The notes: generated by a model from the letters alone, not told the origin. Shown: positions 12,001 through 24,053, numbered from the stretch's first letter. The stretch is DNA of 64,000 bases from Trebouxia sp. TZW2008 (GCA_002118135.1 BDIU01000167.1:62536-126535), one strand, 5' to 3'. Numbers and translations are program-made.

Positions 12001-15000
12001 CTGTTCTGCAAGATCTGGCTGATCTTAATTCCTAATGATCTGTCAGGGTGCATACTGAAGCAGGCAAGCAATGCACCAAAACAATGAGCTTGCAGCAGTT
12101 GACACCTTGGAGCCGTGGCAGCAATTGTCTTCAGACTTCAAGTATGATAGCTGCAGATGCAGTGTTGAGCTACATGTAGCTTCTGGCTGTCTTGATGCTC
12201 AGATCGCCTTGGCAAATGCAGCACTGTAAGCTCAGTGGAGATTGGAAACAGTCAACAAGAGGTGACGGTATCAGCACTAAGAGCTTATTGCACCAAGACA
12301 TGATGCAGGGTCAATGTGCTAGTGGACATGTGCCTTGTGAAGCTCAAGAAAATGACCCCATTGCTGAGAAATGTGGGGTTACAGACAACAGCAGGGCAAT
12401 ACATTAGTCTTGTGACACTCACAGCTTCTGAGGCGCGCTGAAAGAGCTTGAAAGCAGTCCTGTAGTCCTGCTCAGTGCCAATGCCATTCATGTGCATGTA
12501 GCCTAGGCCAAACTGCCCGTTGGGATTGCCAGCATCAGCTGCTGCCTGGAAATGCTGCCTGGCGGTCTCATTGCTCTGAGGCACGCCCTCTCCATTGGCA
12601 TACATGTGGCCCAGATGCGCCACAGCATCAGCATCACCACCATCAGCCGCTTGCCTATACAGGCAATAAGTCTGATGTTTCACGCTCTAGTCCAAGACAC
12701 AGCTGCTGCCTGGAAGTGCTGCCTGGCGGTCTCATTGCTCGAAGGCACGCCCTACATGTGGCCCAGATGCGCCACAGCATCAGCATCACCACCAGCAGCT
12801 GCTTGCCTGCACCCGCAACATGTGTCATACGTCACTAAAGTGCATGTAGCCTAGCCCAAACTGCCGGCTGGGATTGCCAGCATCAGCTGCTGCCTGGAAG
12901 TGCTGCCTGGCGGTCTCATTGCTATAAGGCATGCCCTCTCTGTTGGCATACATGTGGCCCAGATGCGCCACAGCATCTGCACTACCACCATCAGCTGCTT
13001 GCCTGCAGGCAAAACCAGAAGAGCCTACTGAAACCCGAAAATCCTTTGTTGGCTGTGCCTCTACTCCTGCTGGTGGAGTGCAGTTTCATGACCACTCACT
13101 GATACAGCATAAGCCTGTTGCTTCCGCAATGTCTTTGTCCTGCAGCAGCACAACACTGGCACATCATTGTGCAGTGCTGTCACAGCAATGACATGGTACT
13201 GATCAGTTGATTTTGCACACTGCTGCAAAGCTTGCTGCTGTGTCGCCCAACGTAATGCGAAGCTTGCTCAATGTTCTTGTGAGGGCCCCGGCTGGAGATC
13301 TGCCCCTCAGTTTGCTGAGCGTCCGTGCTGCCCTTGTCTCATGATCATGGAATGATGCTCTGAATTATGCATCTTTCAGACTGTTATGTAGATTGCTGGT
13401 CAGTCACCTGAAGTAGCGCAAAGCTTGCTCGGTGTTCTTGTGAGGGCCATGGCTGGAGATTTGCCCCACAGCCCTCTGAGCCTCCACGCTGCCCATGTCA
13501 GCAAACCACTGGTAATGCAACATCTCCTGATCCTTACTGGGCCGCCGCAGGTTGGCACTCTTGTAGTTCAGCCTCACACGCTCCACCTGCATGGCATCCA
13601 CGCCTGTCACGGCCCGTTTTGCAAGCTGACAAGCAATTTCTGCTTTCCTAATTGCGAGCCCCATGCAGCCAGGTCCAAAGTGAAAGCAACCTTTGCAAGG
13701 TTTAGGAGGTTTCATCGAAGGCAGTTCAATGCCAAGGCTTGCCACGTCTTGCCCAATTCATGTCGTTGAAGTCAAGACTGCAGTTATTGCTGATCAGCAT
13801 CACAGCCAACCACAAGATCAACAATTTGGCAAAATCTGCTGTGCAGGAAGCACCTGTGGGAGTTGATTAGGGTAGCGGGAAGCCTGAATCACTTGCTCTG
13901 CGACTGGGTTATAGTACAGCAGACCAGCCTGACAGCTCTGCGGCACGTCCACGCCGTACATGTGTCTGTAGCCCAGGGCCATCTGAGCAAAGGAGTCATT
14001 GCCAGCCGCCCCAAAGAAGTAGTTCAGGAGGCCCTCAGGCATGTTTGGTGCTTCCAAGTGGTACAGAGTGGTTTCGGAGCCGGTGCTGGGGTTTAGGCCC
14101 AAATTGTAGCGTACACCCATGTCTGCTTGTGCGTCTGGGTCGCCTAGCTCTGCTGCCCTTTTGAAGAGGTCATGCGCAATGGCTGTGTCTACAGTGACAC
14201 CCTCTCCTGTGCAAGGGGCAGGCTGTGAGCGCTAAAGCTTGATTAGGTGGAAAAAGAATGATAGAGTGGTTTTGGAGCCGGTGCTGGCCTGCAGGCCAAA
14301 GCTGTAGCATACACTCATGTCTCCTTGTGCGTCTGGGTCGCCTAGCTCTGCTGCTGTTGTGCAGAGATCATGCGCAATGGATGTGTCCACAGCAACACCC
14401 TCTCCTGTGCGAGGGGCAGGCTGTGAGGGCTACAGGAGCTTATTTGCTACCATATACACAGCAGAACATGAAACTTTTTGTGTGTAGTGTTGTGTCAAGC
14501 TGTCGACGTTTGCAAAGCGTCTGTCATGAGACCTGCAGCTCAGTGGTATCCTGACAGAAACACACATGCCAAAGCTCCCGCTAGACTGAACTTGGTTTTG
14601 AGACACACATGCAAGCTGAGTCATACTGCAAGGTGGTGTTGCTTGCAAGTGTTGCATACACAAGCACTTTCCAATAGCTCCCAAGCACATAGTTCAAAGC
14701 CATGCAGGCAGCGTGCAAGGGAGCATACCAGCTTCATACACCCGCGCAAGCTCTTTGAGAGCTGACACGTTTGGCTCATCCAAGAACTGCAAGCCTGAGG
14801 CATATGGACTGCCAGATGGGTCTGAGCTGCTGTTGACCGACTGTGCCGCTGTGACATTGAGCTCAGCAGGCAGCTTGACACTGGCAGCAGCAATCAGCAA
14901 GGCTGCAGCATGCCTGAGGTCTTTGGATGAGGGATTCTGCTTGGTCCTGAGCACAGTCAGACTTCATCACCAGTGCAGATGATCACAGTACAGATGATCT

Positions 15001-15262
15001 TCTTGAACTGTTCATGCTGTCATGCATGCATGGGCTTCTGATCTGTTGTGTGCATGGCATGCATTACAGGTCTTGCTCAAGCTTGAGCATACAACAGGAT
15101 TGCTGCTCAGCTCACCTGAGTGCGATTGCATTCTGGAACTGTCTATCTGCCAATGGTAGCTTGCTGCCTGCCTGCTGCTGGACAGGCTCGTCTTGTGCTG
15201 CACAAGTAGTTGTGCAACACAGTACAACGAGCAGTAGTGCAAAAGCCTGTAAAGCATGCAAC
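9020..15262 (-). CDS. HRD3: HRD3/SEL1L-like ER-associated degradation factor
   Basis: HRD3/SEL1L is an ER-membrane glycoprotein that recruits misfolded clients to the HRD1 ubiquitin ligase. Exons: ~15262-15116 (hydrophobic signal, FALLLVVLCCTTTCA), 14946-14729, 14206-13854, 13586-13408, 12654-12423, 11215-10955 and 9838-9020. From the second exon on, all junctions are phase-consistent (688 codons), about 735 residues in all, close to known HRD3/SEL1L lengths. Sel1 repeats are visible throughout (for example AVAHLGHMYANGEGVPQS, QASYNLGFMHEYGAGLPQD), with the family block MLHYQWFADMGSVEAQRA. The last exon ends in a membrane segment (LFLLVGCGAGLWLVL) and a short basic tail. The start codon lies in an unidentified first exon or just upstream; no in-frame ATG precedes the signal within the exon. 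Several exons have neighbouring tandem copies, listed separately. Confidence 0.9.
10650..10795 (+). repeat. Degenerate copy of the TA-flanked MITE family, inside HRD3 intron
   Basis: This stretch has the family's internal signature (GGACAA ... AACC..CACTGCATTCTG ... CAAGGACA) seen at 43.5 and 40.6 kb, but its ends are not clean. Probably an old, decayed copy. Confidence 0.45.
10810..10910 (-). repeat. Partial copy of HRD3 exon 3' end
   Basis: A diverged copy of the end of exon 11215-10955 (block resembling PALAVLKKIAEKGSWG), displaced by about 146 bp downstream in transcription. A stop-like change and no clear donor suggest a dead copy. Confidence 0.7.
11060..11868 (-). repeat. 326-bp tandem array duplicating a Sel1-repeat exon of HRD3
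   Basis: A unit of about 326 bp is repeated so that the exon start GSAEAWFHMGVMYLNGWG appears at 11215, 11541 and 11867. Within each unit is a second, older half-copy (near 11358 and 11684) whose reading frame has a stop right after MYLNG. The unit-to-unit identity is high. Copy 2 retains an open frame through AMYNLAMM, then diverges into intron. This implies at least two rounds of duplication: first an intra-unit copy, then the whole unit. Confidence 0.85.
12690..13010 (-). repeat. Two tandem copies of the HRD3 exon AADGGDADAVAHLGHMYAN
   Basis: Copies of exon 12654-12423 lie at about 12800-12690 and 13010-12843. The distal copy keeps an AG acceptor and the codons AADGG..ADAVAHLGHMYANREG; the middle copy has a deletion that removes the YANGEG part. 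Neither retains the whole exon with a donor. Confidence 0.8.
13226..13330 (-). repeat. Partial copy of HRD3 exon end (NTEQALRYF block)
   Basis: A diverged copy of the 3' end of exon 13586-13408, displaced by about 160 bp. It covers the codons for ISSHGPHKNTEQAL. The donor is not preserved. Confidence 0.7.
14264..14427 (-). repeat. ~199-bp tandem copy of the start of HRD3 exon 3
   Basis: Copy of 14062-14228: it includes an acceptor-like CACAG and the codons for GEGVAVDTSIAHDL, then drifts out of frame relative to the parent. It sits directly upstream of the true exon (start 14206). Confidence 0.78.
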
Positions 15263-15845
15263 TCCTGGGTCAGGCTGCAGTAAGGTGCTTGTCAGCAGAT
15301 TCTTGCGGGGCAATTGCTAAAGAACAAGCAAGATTTCTGTACAGGGCTGCTCTGCGTACGTTTGCGCGTATATGCTGCCCTCTGCACCGGTACATGCGGG
15401 AGACCCCTCAGACAACAGCGGATAGCATGGTGTAGATACCAAGACCTGGCAAGATCGTGCTGCCACAAAACAGCCTCCGAGAGGTGGCGGTTTCGCAAAC
15501 AATGCTGTAGTCAGGCGATTGCGCTGTGCGCGCACGTACTAACAGATGTGCAGGAGTATCGATCTTTCGACACGTACAGTCTGCATCCCGCTTGCTGGCT
15601 GCACAACAGATCGAGCACTTTGCTTTTGTCAGTCGATCGACAACACTGTGACGCAGCGATAGTGACGCGATCACCTGCATGCGCACAGTTGACGAGGAAC
15701 CTGACGAACGCTGATGTGGATGATTGAACATTTATTGCTTTTGGTCACAGACCGACAATGTGAGTTGCAATTGCCGCTGTGCTGACTTTGGCTCTGTGGC
15801 TTGTCGCGGGCGCAACAGAAGGTGTGGTTGCTGCCTTGAGCAGCC
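15263..15845. promoter_or_regulatory. Divergent promoter region between HRD3 and NME5-like genes
   Basis: A 580-bp region between two divergent genes, richer in CpG than the surrounding introns. It must hold both promoters and probably the missing first HRD3 exon. I see no convincing TATA box or known motif. Confidence 0.45.
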
Positions 15846-17416
15846 ATGGAAAGCCACTTTGAGAAGACTTTTGCTATGATCAAGCCGGACGCAGTCAAGG
15901 CAGGCAAAGCAGAGGAAATCTGTCAGCTTATCGAAGTTCACGGCTTCGTCATCATTGTCAAGTCAAAGCTTCAGGTAGTGGCCATGGTATCAATTCACGA
16001 CACTAACAGATCAGGTCGAAGCTGTGTTTGCGCACGTCAAGAGCCTTCAGCACCCATCCTAAGGCCCTGTTGCATCGCTTTTGCTTGCTGCTTGCGCTGA
16101 TGCTCTGCATCGAGGGTCGCCTTTGCTGTCTTCACTATTCGAGCTGACCCAACGCCTGCCTTTGCTGCAGCTCACCTTGCATCGCGCTCAGGACTTTTAT
16201 CAAGAGCACAAAGGGAAGCCTTTCTTTGACACGCTGATGGAGTTCATGACCAGTGGTCCCATATATGCCTTGGTCCTTGCCAAGCCAGATGCCATCAAGT
16301 CCTGGCGTGCGTTGATGGGACCAACCAACTCACACACAGCTCGACTAGAAAGCCCTAAGAGGTGCAGCTACAAGACTGCTGTGGATCCTGCATACGCAAG
16401 CTAGCGTTTTGACCTTGCTATGAGTGGCAGTTCCTGACAGACCTTGTCACAGCGCAGTTTGAGGGCGATGTATGGCACAGACGGCACCAGGAATGCTGCA
16501 CACGGCTCAGACATGCCCAAAAATGCTGCGCGGGAGATTCATTTCTTCTTCCCTCAGCTGCATCAGGTTTTGAGGCAAGTCCTGATCAAGAAGGTTAGTC
16601 TTCTGGCAGCACCTGGCGCCATAGAAAACATGCAGGAGAGGTAGCGGCAGCAAGTGGGCATGTTATGCAGTTAGAGTTGCCGACAAGCAGGGGCAGCGAT
16701 ATTAACAGCTCTCTGCGCCTGCTTGTTGCTGCTTTTTCTTGGCAACTTTGGTCCATGCACACCCTGACAATTCAAAGCAGTCATGACAAACGGCACAGCA
16801 TGTGGCAGATGCGGCTGTCATGGTAGCCGTCAAATGCTCATGCTGTTGCTCAGAAAGCCATTCAGACTGCAATGTTGCAGCCCTGTGTATATTCTATGCA
16901 CCAATCTGTCTCAAAGGAACAACAGCTTGTTGTCAGACATGAGTGCCACGCACAAGCAACATCATCAGAGCAGCAGCTTCTCAAACTGCTGACTTGCCAG
17001 ACGCTGTCAAGGGCAGCTTCAGCTCGTATGATGGGCAAGCTTGATGTTGGGATTTGGCACAGGAAGCTTTGGCTGATGTGGGACCGTCCATGGAGAGAGC
17101 GCTGATTCCAGTGCTTGTGCAAGCCCTGATTGTCAATTGAAAGTTGACAACATATCTTCATACGTTCTAGCACATGTGCTAGGTTTGCGTGGCACAATCC
17201 TGTTTTGCCAGGCCAGCTTGTTCATGACTGTCAATCTGATGTTAATTTGTTGCACAGGAAGCTCTTGCTAATGATGTGGGACCATTCATGGAGAGGGCGC
17301 TGAACCCAGTGCTTGTGCAAGCGCTGACTGTGCTGGCCAAGGAGAAGCCCTGTGCACAACCTGTGGAAGCCCTCACCTTCCTGGGTCAATGGCTGCTGGA
17401 CAACAACCCAAGCAAG
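15846..17416 (+). CDS. NME5/RSP23-like nucleoside diphosphate kinase with Dpy-30 tail
   Basis: NME5-type proteins are ciliary/flagellar NDK-domain proteins associated with radial spokes. Exons 15846-15974, 16171-16361, 16458-16566 and 17258-17416 join in phase (196 codons so far). The ATG at 15846 starts MESHFEKTFAMIKPDAV. NDK signatures follow in order: IKPDAV, MTSGPIYALVLAK, the motif YGTDGTRNAAHGSD with the catalytic His, and REIHFFFPQ. The last exon (VLVQALTVLAKEKP ... FLGQWLLDNNPSK) matches the Dpy-30-like helical tail that distinguishes NME5 from metabolic NDKs. The final few residues lie in a 3' exon I could not place. The catalytic His is kept. If the alga is non-motile, retention of this gene would be notable. 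Confidence 0.85.
17062..17145 (+). repeat. Dead tandem copy of the NME5 Dpy-30 exon
   Basis: About 196 bp upstream of the true exon (17258), a copy reads EALADVGPSMERALIPVLVQ and then stops (TGA). One codon is missing relative to the parent (ALANDVG). An acceptor AG (CACAG) is preserved, so mis-splicing to it would truncate the protein before the Dpy-30 helices are complete. Confidence 0.82.
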
Positions 17417-18646
17417 GTCAGGCATCTGCTGTCTGTAGTGTGCTATCTGCATTGTGCATGCAGGCAATGCATTGCGATGTCTGCTGTCTGCATTGTGCAT
17501 GCTTTTGCTGCATGGCCTGCTGCAGCCCAGCAGATGTTTTGTTCTTGCCAAGGAAGCACACTGGCAGGGAGACTGCAAGGATGTTGTCGTTTACCTGTTG
17601 AGAATAGCTGAACGAATAATGTCATAATGATTGCTGATGAGGTGTTGGTGGAGTCGACAGTGACTCAGGGTGCTGGCTGTATTGCTGTCATGCCCACATA
17701 CAGTGCTCACCAGCAGAAAATGCCTACGTCAACTGGAAATTCTCTGATGTCTCCATGCTTTTTGAACATGTGTGCAGCGTCTAGACATCATGCTCAAATC
17801 ACGTTGCCATCAATGTGTGCATAGAAAGTTGTTTTGGAGGCGCTGACATACTTTATTTGCAACTGCAGCCTCGTGTCATATTGCCGGCTGGTACCTGACG
17901 CCCAGAGGAGTGTGCATCTGCTACGGCATGCAAGTGTTTGTTGCTGCAGACAGTCCTGCCATTGAATGTGTATCGCACACATCAGCTGACCTGGATCCAT
18001 TAGCCAGCAAATTAGATTTGCCCTGTAACATCAGCTGATGATAGTCTCCTGTTGCAATAGCTTGTCACTCCGAAATCTAGAACCGCTTGTTTGTATGCAA
18101 CCACTCGCTATTAGTTCACAGTGTGCTGCTGACCAGGATGTCAAGCTGTAAAGGCATATGCATTGCAAGCAAGCCAACAGCATTCACTCAATTCTTGAGC
18201 AAGGCAGCACTGTATCAACGACAGAGAATTCTACATGCATCTGTGATTTCATGCTGCGAGTGTTCACCAGCATATGTGTATTTTCTGCTGTATGGAGCAG
18301 CTGACGTTCAAGACTGATTGTAGTGTCATGCTCACTCCAGTCATGGCAGGCAAGTCTACAGTTTGTTGCAAGCTGCTCTTACATCTGGACTAGCAATAGT
18401 AAGTGACTGTTTGGACGGTATCAGGTACCTACTTATTTCTGCGTGACCTACACGACAAATTCAAAGAATCAATGACAGCTTTTGCACTGCCCCTGGTAAA
18501 CATCATTGCTGCCTATTGTCAGCATCTCTGGAAAAGTCAGCATACATGATCAAATACGTTGGGGGAAGTCATTCGTTGTTCTGAATTTTGCATCAGGTAC
18601 AGCAAAGATGCTCTCCGTGCAAACAAAATGGCATTCCTTTTCCTTC
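17417..18646. other. Intergenic/3' region between NME5-like and AGPase genes
   Basis: Convergent 3' ends. The last small exon of the NME5-like gene may lie at 17.5-17.7 kb. Otherwise I see nothing coding or repetitive. Confidence 0.45.
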
Positions 18647-21600
18647 TCAGATGACAGTGCCGTCTGGAATGATGCTGTCCTTGATGATTACAACAATGCC
18701 GTCCTTGATGACAAAGCCCAGGTGCTCCATGTTGGATTCCTTGGTCGCATGCTGGTTAATGATCTTGACATTGCTGCCAATCCTAGCGTTCTTGTCAATG
18801 ATGGCCTTCCTTACTACTGAGTTAGCGCCTGCAGCAACAGCTCGAGGTCAGCTGGCAAACAAGCTCGCAGACAAGATGCCCTAATGTTTGTCACCAAGGC
18901 AGCGACAATGCCATGAAGCGGCCCCAGTAGCTTTTGAAGCCTCGTCTTCAGCTTGCATTGTTGCACTAGGTGGTCTCAGTCAGCAAAGATGCTGTGCATG
19001 CATGAACGCAGTTTGTGGATGATCCATAGGCTCAACCTATTGCACACTGCAGCAAGACCGCCAAAATGTTTGCATTGCTCCTTTACTCATGGAGCCTCAC
19101 GTGACGATGCTCAGTGGCACAGACTGTTCCTTTCGCTGCTCCCTTTCTTGCTTTCAGTATGCACACTATAGCGATGACAGCAAGACATGATGAGCGTGCA
19201 TGACAAGGCATGGCCAGTATTGATGATGAGGCATGCACAGTAGCAATACCAAGGCGTGGGAACCCTACCTAGGCCCATAGGCAGGCAGCCAGGGATCAGG
19301 GCACACTCCTCCAGGGTTTCATAGTAGTCAGAACCCATCATGAGGGTGTCCTCAATGGTGCAGTTTTCTTGGATGAGACTACGCAGCCCAATCACTGAGT
19401 GGTTGATCTTGCCGCCTGCTCTGATGACTGTGCCATCCCCTAGGATGCTGTTGTTGATCTGTGCATCTGTGACCTTGCTGGGGGGCAAGAACCGTGACAT
19501 GGTGTAGATGGGCGCATCGTAGTCATAGAAGCTGCAAACAATCACCACACCGTCAGTTGACTCTGAAAAGGCTAGAGGGACAAGTTGTGGAGGTTGAATA
19601 TGTCAATCTGATTCTCTAGCTCTGCTGACTGTGCCATCCCCCAGCATGCTGTTGTTGATCGGTCTGTCTGTGACCTTGCTTGGGGGCAAGAAGCGCAACA
19701 TGAAGTAGGTGGGCATATTGTAGTCACAGAAGCTGCAAAAGACCAAGGCATAGTCAATTGGCTCTGGTCATGTCAGGGTGGCAACTTGTCATGATAACGA
19801 AACATTGTGGTCTGGATATCCAGCACCCACAGGAACCCATGAGGTACAAAGAGGTATGTGTCTTGTTCTTGCAGAAGCGTTTGGATGTGGTCTGCGCTGA
19901 CAGTCGCCTTGTAAAGACTATTTAGGTTGCTGTGGCACCTCCAGGCCAAGGGAAAGTAACCCTAAACATGTTGGGACGCCTCACCTGACGAGCAGATTCG
20001 GGATTCGGGACCGGAGCCTGACGTGAGGCCTGACAGGGTTCGCGGGGAACCCTGGCGTTCACGTGGAACCCCTCAGCTAGCACGGCCCAAGGTGAGGCGT
20101 CCAAATACAGTCATGACACAAACAGGCAATGCGTATGGCACAACGCCCTCATCAGCCAAATAACCACACCAAACAACCAGTGACTGACTTCATTCATTAA
20201 AGCTGACACGCTCTGCTGCCAAGCAGTACTGTGAGTGTAGGACTGGATCAGCAAAAGGTAACAGCAAGGTGACAGACTGACCTGTAGTCAGGCTTGGGGT
20301 TTTTGGTGAGTGCCAGGTTGGCCTGGTAGAAGGCTTCAATGGTGCCAATGTCCTCCCAGTAGCCGTCATACAGGTAGGCTTGAACGTGCATGCCCAAGTC
20401 CTTGGCACCAGGGATGACTTCACTGCCGAAGTCATTGGCCTGTACCACAAGATGATTTGAAACTACAAATTTATGATAGCATCTGGGTATGGATCTTCAT
20501 ACAGGTGTCCACCCAGCTGTCAAGACAATGAATGCGGTCAAGAACATTGCTGCTGCTGCGTGGTGCATAGAAAATCATTAGACATTAGATAGGGGCCTGA
20601 AATCAGCACAAGTAGTCAACATCAACACACGGGAAGTTGCCACAGCTCTGTGACATTCATTCCATGGGTGTCAAAAGTACTGTTTACTGCTGACAGACTG
20701 CAGCTGGTGGATGCGTCTGCTGCTACCATGCAGGCAGCATGCTGGCTTTAATGCATGGGATGCAGGTCATGCATTTGCAGCAACAGCCTGCATCAGAAGC
20801 GCCCTTCTGTTCGGTCACTTTTCCCCCGGACTTGCAACAAGATCCTGTATCACATGTATCTGCAGCCCCTGCCAATTTTCCCTCCCGTACATCACAGATC
20901 ATGAAAGGTGTGGTGTAGCGCATACCTCTGGAAAGTGGTCAGTGAGGAGCTGCCTGATGGCAGAGGCTTTCAGCACGTAGATGCCCATGCTGGCAATGTA
21001 GGGCAGCTTCTTCGCCCTGCAGACCAGACATCCAAGATTGAGTCAGCTGCAGATCAACTCATGAATTCAACAGCTGAGGCATACAGTCACTTATTATCTG
21101 TGTCAGGGAGGTGCCATCAGAAATCTGTTTTCACTGCTGAATGGCATCAGTATAGAAAGTTGCTGCAGCAAGCGCTGTCAAGCTGCAGCAGGCACTGATG
21201 CTGAATGGTAGCTTCTGATACTACAGGTTGCTGATGATAACAGAATGTCAATGCCTTTGCAACAGCAGCCATGCTGCACAGCTCTCATTGCACAATCTCT
21301 ATATGTGAAGCCCATAGCATTTGAGCTGCTCTGAAACAATGCTATGCTGCAACCCATGGAGTGCAGGAGTGCCCTGGCAGAGCACTTGAGTGCCATTCAG
21401 GAGCACTACAGTGGCAACACAGCTGATGCTTATCAGCACTGCAGTCTAGTGAGTGACAGCTTGCCTTTCTGCGTCCAGTCCAAGGGCAGTGGTGTCCACT
21501 TGCATGGCTTTCAAGGCTTGGCCCTTAGGCTTCTCAGCAAAGTCCTGCACACCATCAGAGAAACCGTTGTTGAGTATTGCATTGGCTTTTGGGACATTGA

Positions 21601-23604
21601 CTGGTATCAGAGACATGCAGCAGTCTTGTGGCAGCAATACTTGCAGCCATTGTGTGACGTTTTGACTGCAGCTAAGCATACAGTTTGCCAGTCATTGTGT
21701 ATGCGCAGCCACATGTTGACAACGAATATGTGATTGACGGCCAAGTCTTTGCTGGCATGCTTTATTGATGCATGTCTACATGCGCCGCACTACCTGTGCT
21801 GCGTAAACATGCGTGTTGTGACTGTTGGCCACTCATAATTGCGCGACTGATAGCTGCCTTGAGAATTGCAGTCACAGTGTCCTTGCATTGTCTCTGCAGG
21901 AGGTGGCCGCAAAGCAACTTCTGCAGAGTGTGCTGACTAAGCTAAGCGTTTCAGGACAGAGCTCCCATCATGATGTCTAACGGCATAGACGCTTCTTTTT
22001 TCTTTTCCTTTTCTTTCAGGACTGCACCTGGATGCGGCCGGAGTCATCAATCTTCATCAGGCCAAAAGCTGTTGCCTGCTTCTCATCAGTGGGCAAGGCT
22101 GCAACTGTGATGTCAGCGCCTGTCTGACGGTGAGTGTGCACAAAGTCCTGGTAGTTCATCCTGTACAGGTGGTCACCTGCACATGCACCTCAGGCATCGA
22201 CCGCTTTCTCAGCAGAATGAGCTCTATATGCCCTGCTGATCTTGCCTGGACATGATCACCACAGGCCGAGCAATTGCAGGGTCCACAAAGGTTCTGCCTT
22301 GATGTTTTGCCAACAGCTGTTGAATACAGCAGCTGCTTGTGTGCGTGTTGAAATTGACTGCTTGACACCACGGGCACAATGGGGCTAGAGCACACTATGG
22401 CCCCAGTGGGCAGGATAGCACTGATGGCACAGTGGACTTTGGATTACCAACCTGACAGGATCAGGAAGTCCTCAACGCCGTTCCTTTCAGCGTCTTCAAA
22501 CAGCCAGAGGTACTGGCGCACGGCATCAGCAGTGCCTTGGAACCAACGAGAGCCAGTGGGGCTTTGGCTGGCTGCCAACACCTCTACAAAGCCCTTTGAG
22601 CTGTACCCGCCCACATTGGAGTTCTGCAGGATGATTGTTGTAACCAATATCACTAGTAAGTTGTGTTACTGATTACTACCAGTCTTACAACTATTGTGAT
22701 TGTTTGCATTGTTGTGCAACTCCTGCAGCACACAGTAGTGAGGCAGCATGCCACCATGTGGTTGACTTGCTGGACGTCAGCAGCAGTGCTGTGTGACCTC
22801 TACACGTCTGCTGAGATGCTTTGTGCAGCATGCTGAGACAGAATTAGTTGTGTGGCAGGGTGCTGCGATAATGGAGCAAAGCTTATAGGCTCTGCTAGCA
22901 GCTGTTATGAAGCATGTCAGGTGTGTATCTACGCCGTCTGCATGAGCTGGAAATGACTGCCTGTGCATACAGCCAACAGTGAATGCAGCAGCTGCAGCGT
23001 GCCTAAGCAACATGCATTGACATAGTGCTTGGTTGCTCATCCACACGACATCCTGGATGACAGAGTGCTCAGTTGCTTAGCCACAATCATGCTGGGAGCT
23101 GATGCCAATGCCAAGTGCAACTGGCAGCTAACAATACAGAAGCAATCAGTGAGAAGCAGCTCACGTAGGCTTGTGAAAGATGCCTGTTCAAGGAAGCTGA
23201 GTTGAACTGGGTCAGACAGTATATCTTGTTGACATTGCTGTTGATACAATTGCTGACAGGAATGTCTATCAGCCTGTAGTTGGCCCCCAGTGGCACAGCT
23301 GGCTTTGCCCTTTTCTTTGTCAAGGGATACAACCTGGACCCAGCTCCTCCTCCTAAAATGATGCCTAGTACTGTCTGCAAAACACAGTCGAGACATTCCA
23401 GACATGAGTTTTGAAATGTCAACAGCGCTATTTAGGCAATGCTCTACAGGGAAAGCATGAATACATGAATACCTTGGCCATGTCTGGCAAGGTGACCTCG
23501 AAGTCCAAGGGCTTTGCAGTTGGGATATCTTTGCTTTCATGCTGCTGAGCTTGCTCTCTCTCCACAGCAAGAGCTGCCCGAGTTTGCAAGCCCTGGAGGC
23601 ACAT
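18647..23604 (-). CDS. APS1: ADP-glucose pyrophosphorylase small (catalytic) subunit
   Basis: Catalyses glucose-1-phosphate + ATP to ADP-glucose, the committed step of starch synthesis in the plastid. Nine exons: 23604-23473, 23374-23165, 22623-22452, 22176-22028, 21544-21465, 21016-20926, 20439-20282, 19531-19269 and 18828-18647. They sum to 1437 nt (478 residues) in one frame. Signatures: [20 protein letters not shown] (nucleotide/pyrophosphorylase loop), [53 protein letters not shown], then the beta-helix domain (VVGLRS-like [26 protein letters not shown]) and the C-terminus IIPDGTVI. Small-subunit character follows from [12 protein letters not shown] and the [15 protein letters not shown] region. 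The intron after 21465 begins with GC. The start ATG (23604) gives a 44-residue leader; an extra upstream transit-peptide exon is possible. Confidence 0.93.
19614..19732 (-). repeat. 201-bp-displaced copy of AGPase exon 8
   Basis: An acceptor plus about 118 bp of exon 19531-19269 is copied with start at 19732. The copy reads [18 protein letters not shown], keeps the CAG acceptor and lacks the second half and donor of the exon. It sits in the preceding intron, so it could act as a poison exon or recursive decoy. Confidence 0.85.
19971..20105. mobile_element. 135-bp GC-rich element with 16-bp terminal inverted repeats
   Basis: Ends TTGGGACGCCTCACCT (19971-19986) and AGGTGAGGCGTCCAAA (20090-20105) are inverted repeats with one mismatch. 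The interior is much more GC-rich than the surrounding AGPase intron. I find no clear target duplication. Probably a non-autonomous TIR element. Confidence 0.6.
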
Positions 23605-23941
23605 TCAAACTTCATGCTGCTGACGACGAAGCGAACTGGTAAGTCGTAAACTGCACACCTGTCTGCACGCTTTGCGAGTTTGCTGGCGCGCTGGAGCGAG
23701 GCAGCGTGCGTTGCCAAACCCTCTGCTGGACCCCACATCTGCATCAGACCACTGCATTTTATTCATCTTGCGCGTGCGAAGAGTTCAGTCTATAACTCGC
23801 ATTGCGCTAAGGCCGCACGCAACGAAGCAGACAATCACGAGGTATCCAGGAGGCCTACTTTGGGCGGTTCCAGCGCAGCGCTGGTGCGCCGGGACTCGAC
23901 ACGTTTGGGACATTGTTTCCATTACCATTGCAGCTACGTAT

Positions 23942-24053
23942 TGAACCAGAGATACCAAGGTTCTTGACTTGTGCGCTGAAGCTCATCAAGTCAACGGGGA
24001 TCTGCCATTGAAGAAACTGAGTTTGGACCAATGAGCAAATTTAGATTTCTGGT
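23942..24053 (+). repeat. Direct repeat, copy A (~110 bp)
   Basis: Shares about 80% identity with copy B 2.08 kb away. It includes an 8-bp inverted repeat TTGACTTG ... CAAGTCAA around a 15-nt loop. Copy A preserves the stem perfectly. Confidence 0.8.

Noticed and set aside
11060..13010. CRISPR-like regular repeats
   Set aside because: The units are exon copies with coding meaning and long diverged repeats, in a eukaryotic gene; no short identical repeats with unique spacers.
16545..16580. GC donor at AG|GCAAGT in the NME5-like gene
   Set aside because: Using it breaks the frame into the Dpy-30 exon. The GT donor just upstream (CAG|GTTTTG, exon end 16566) joins correctly.
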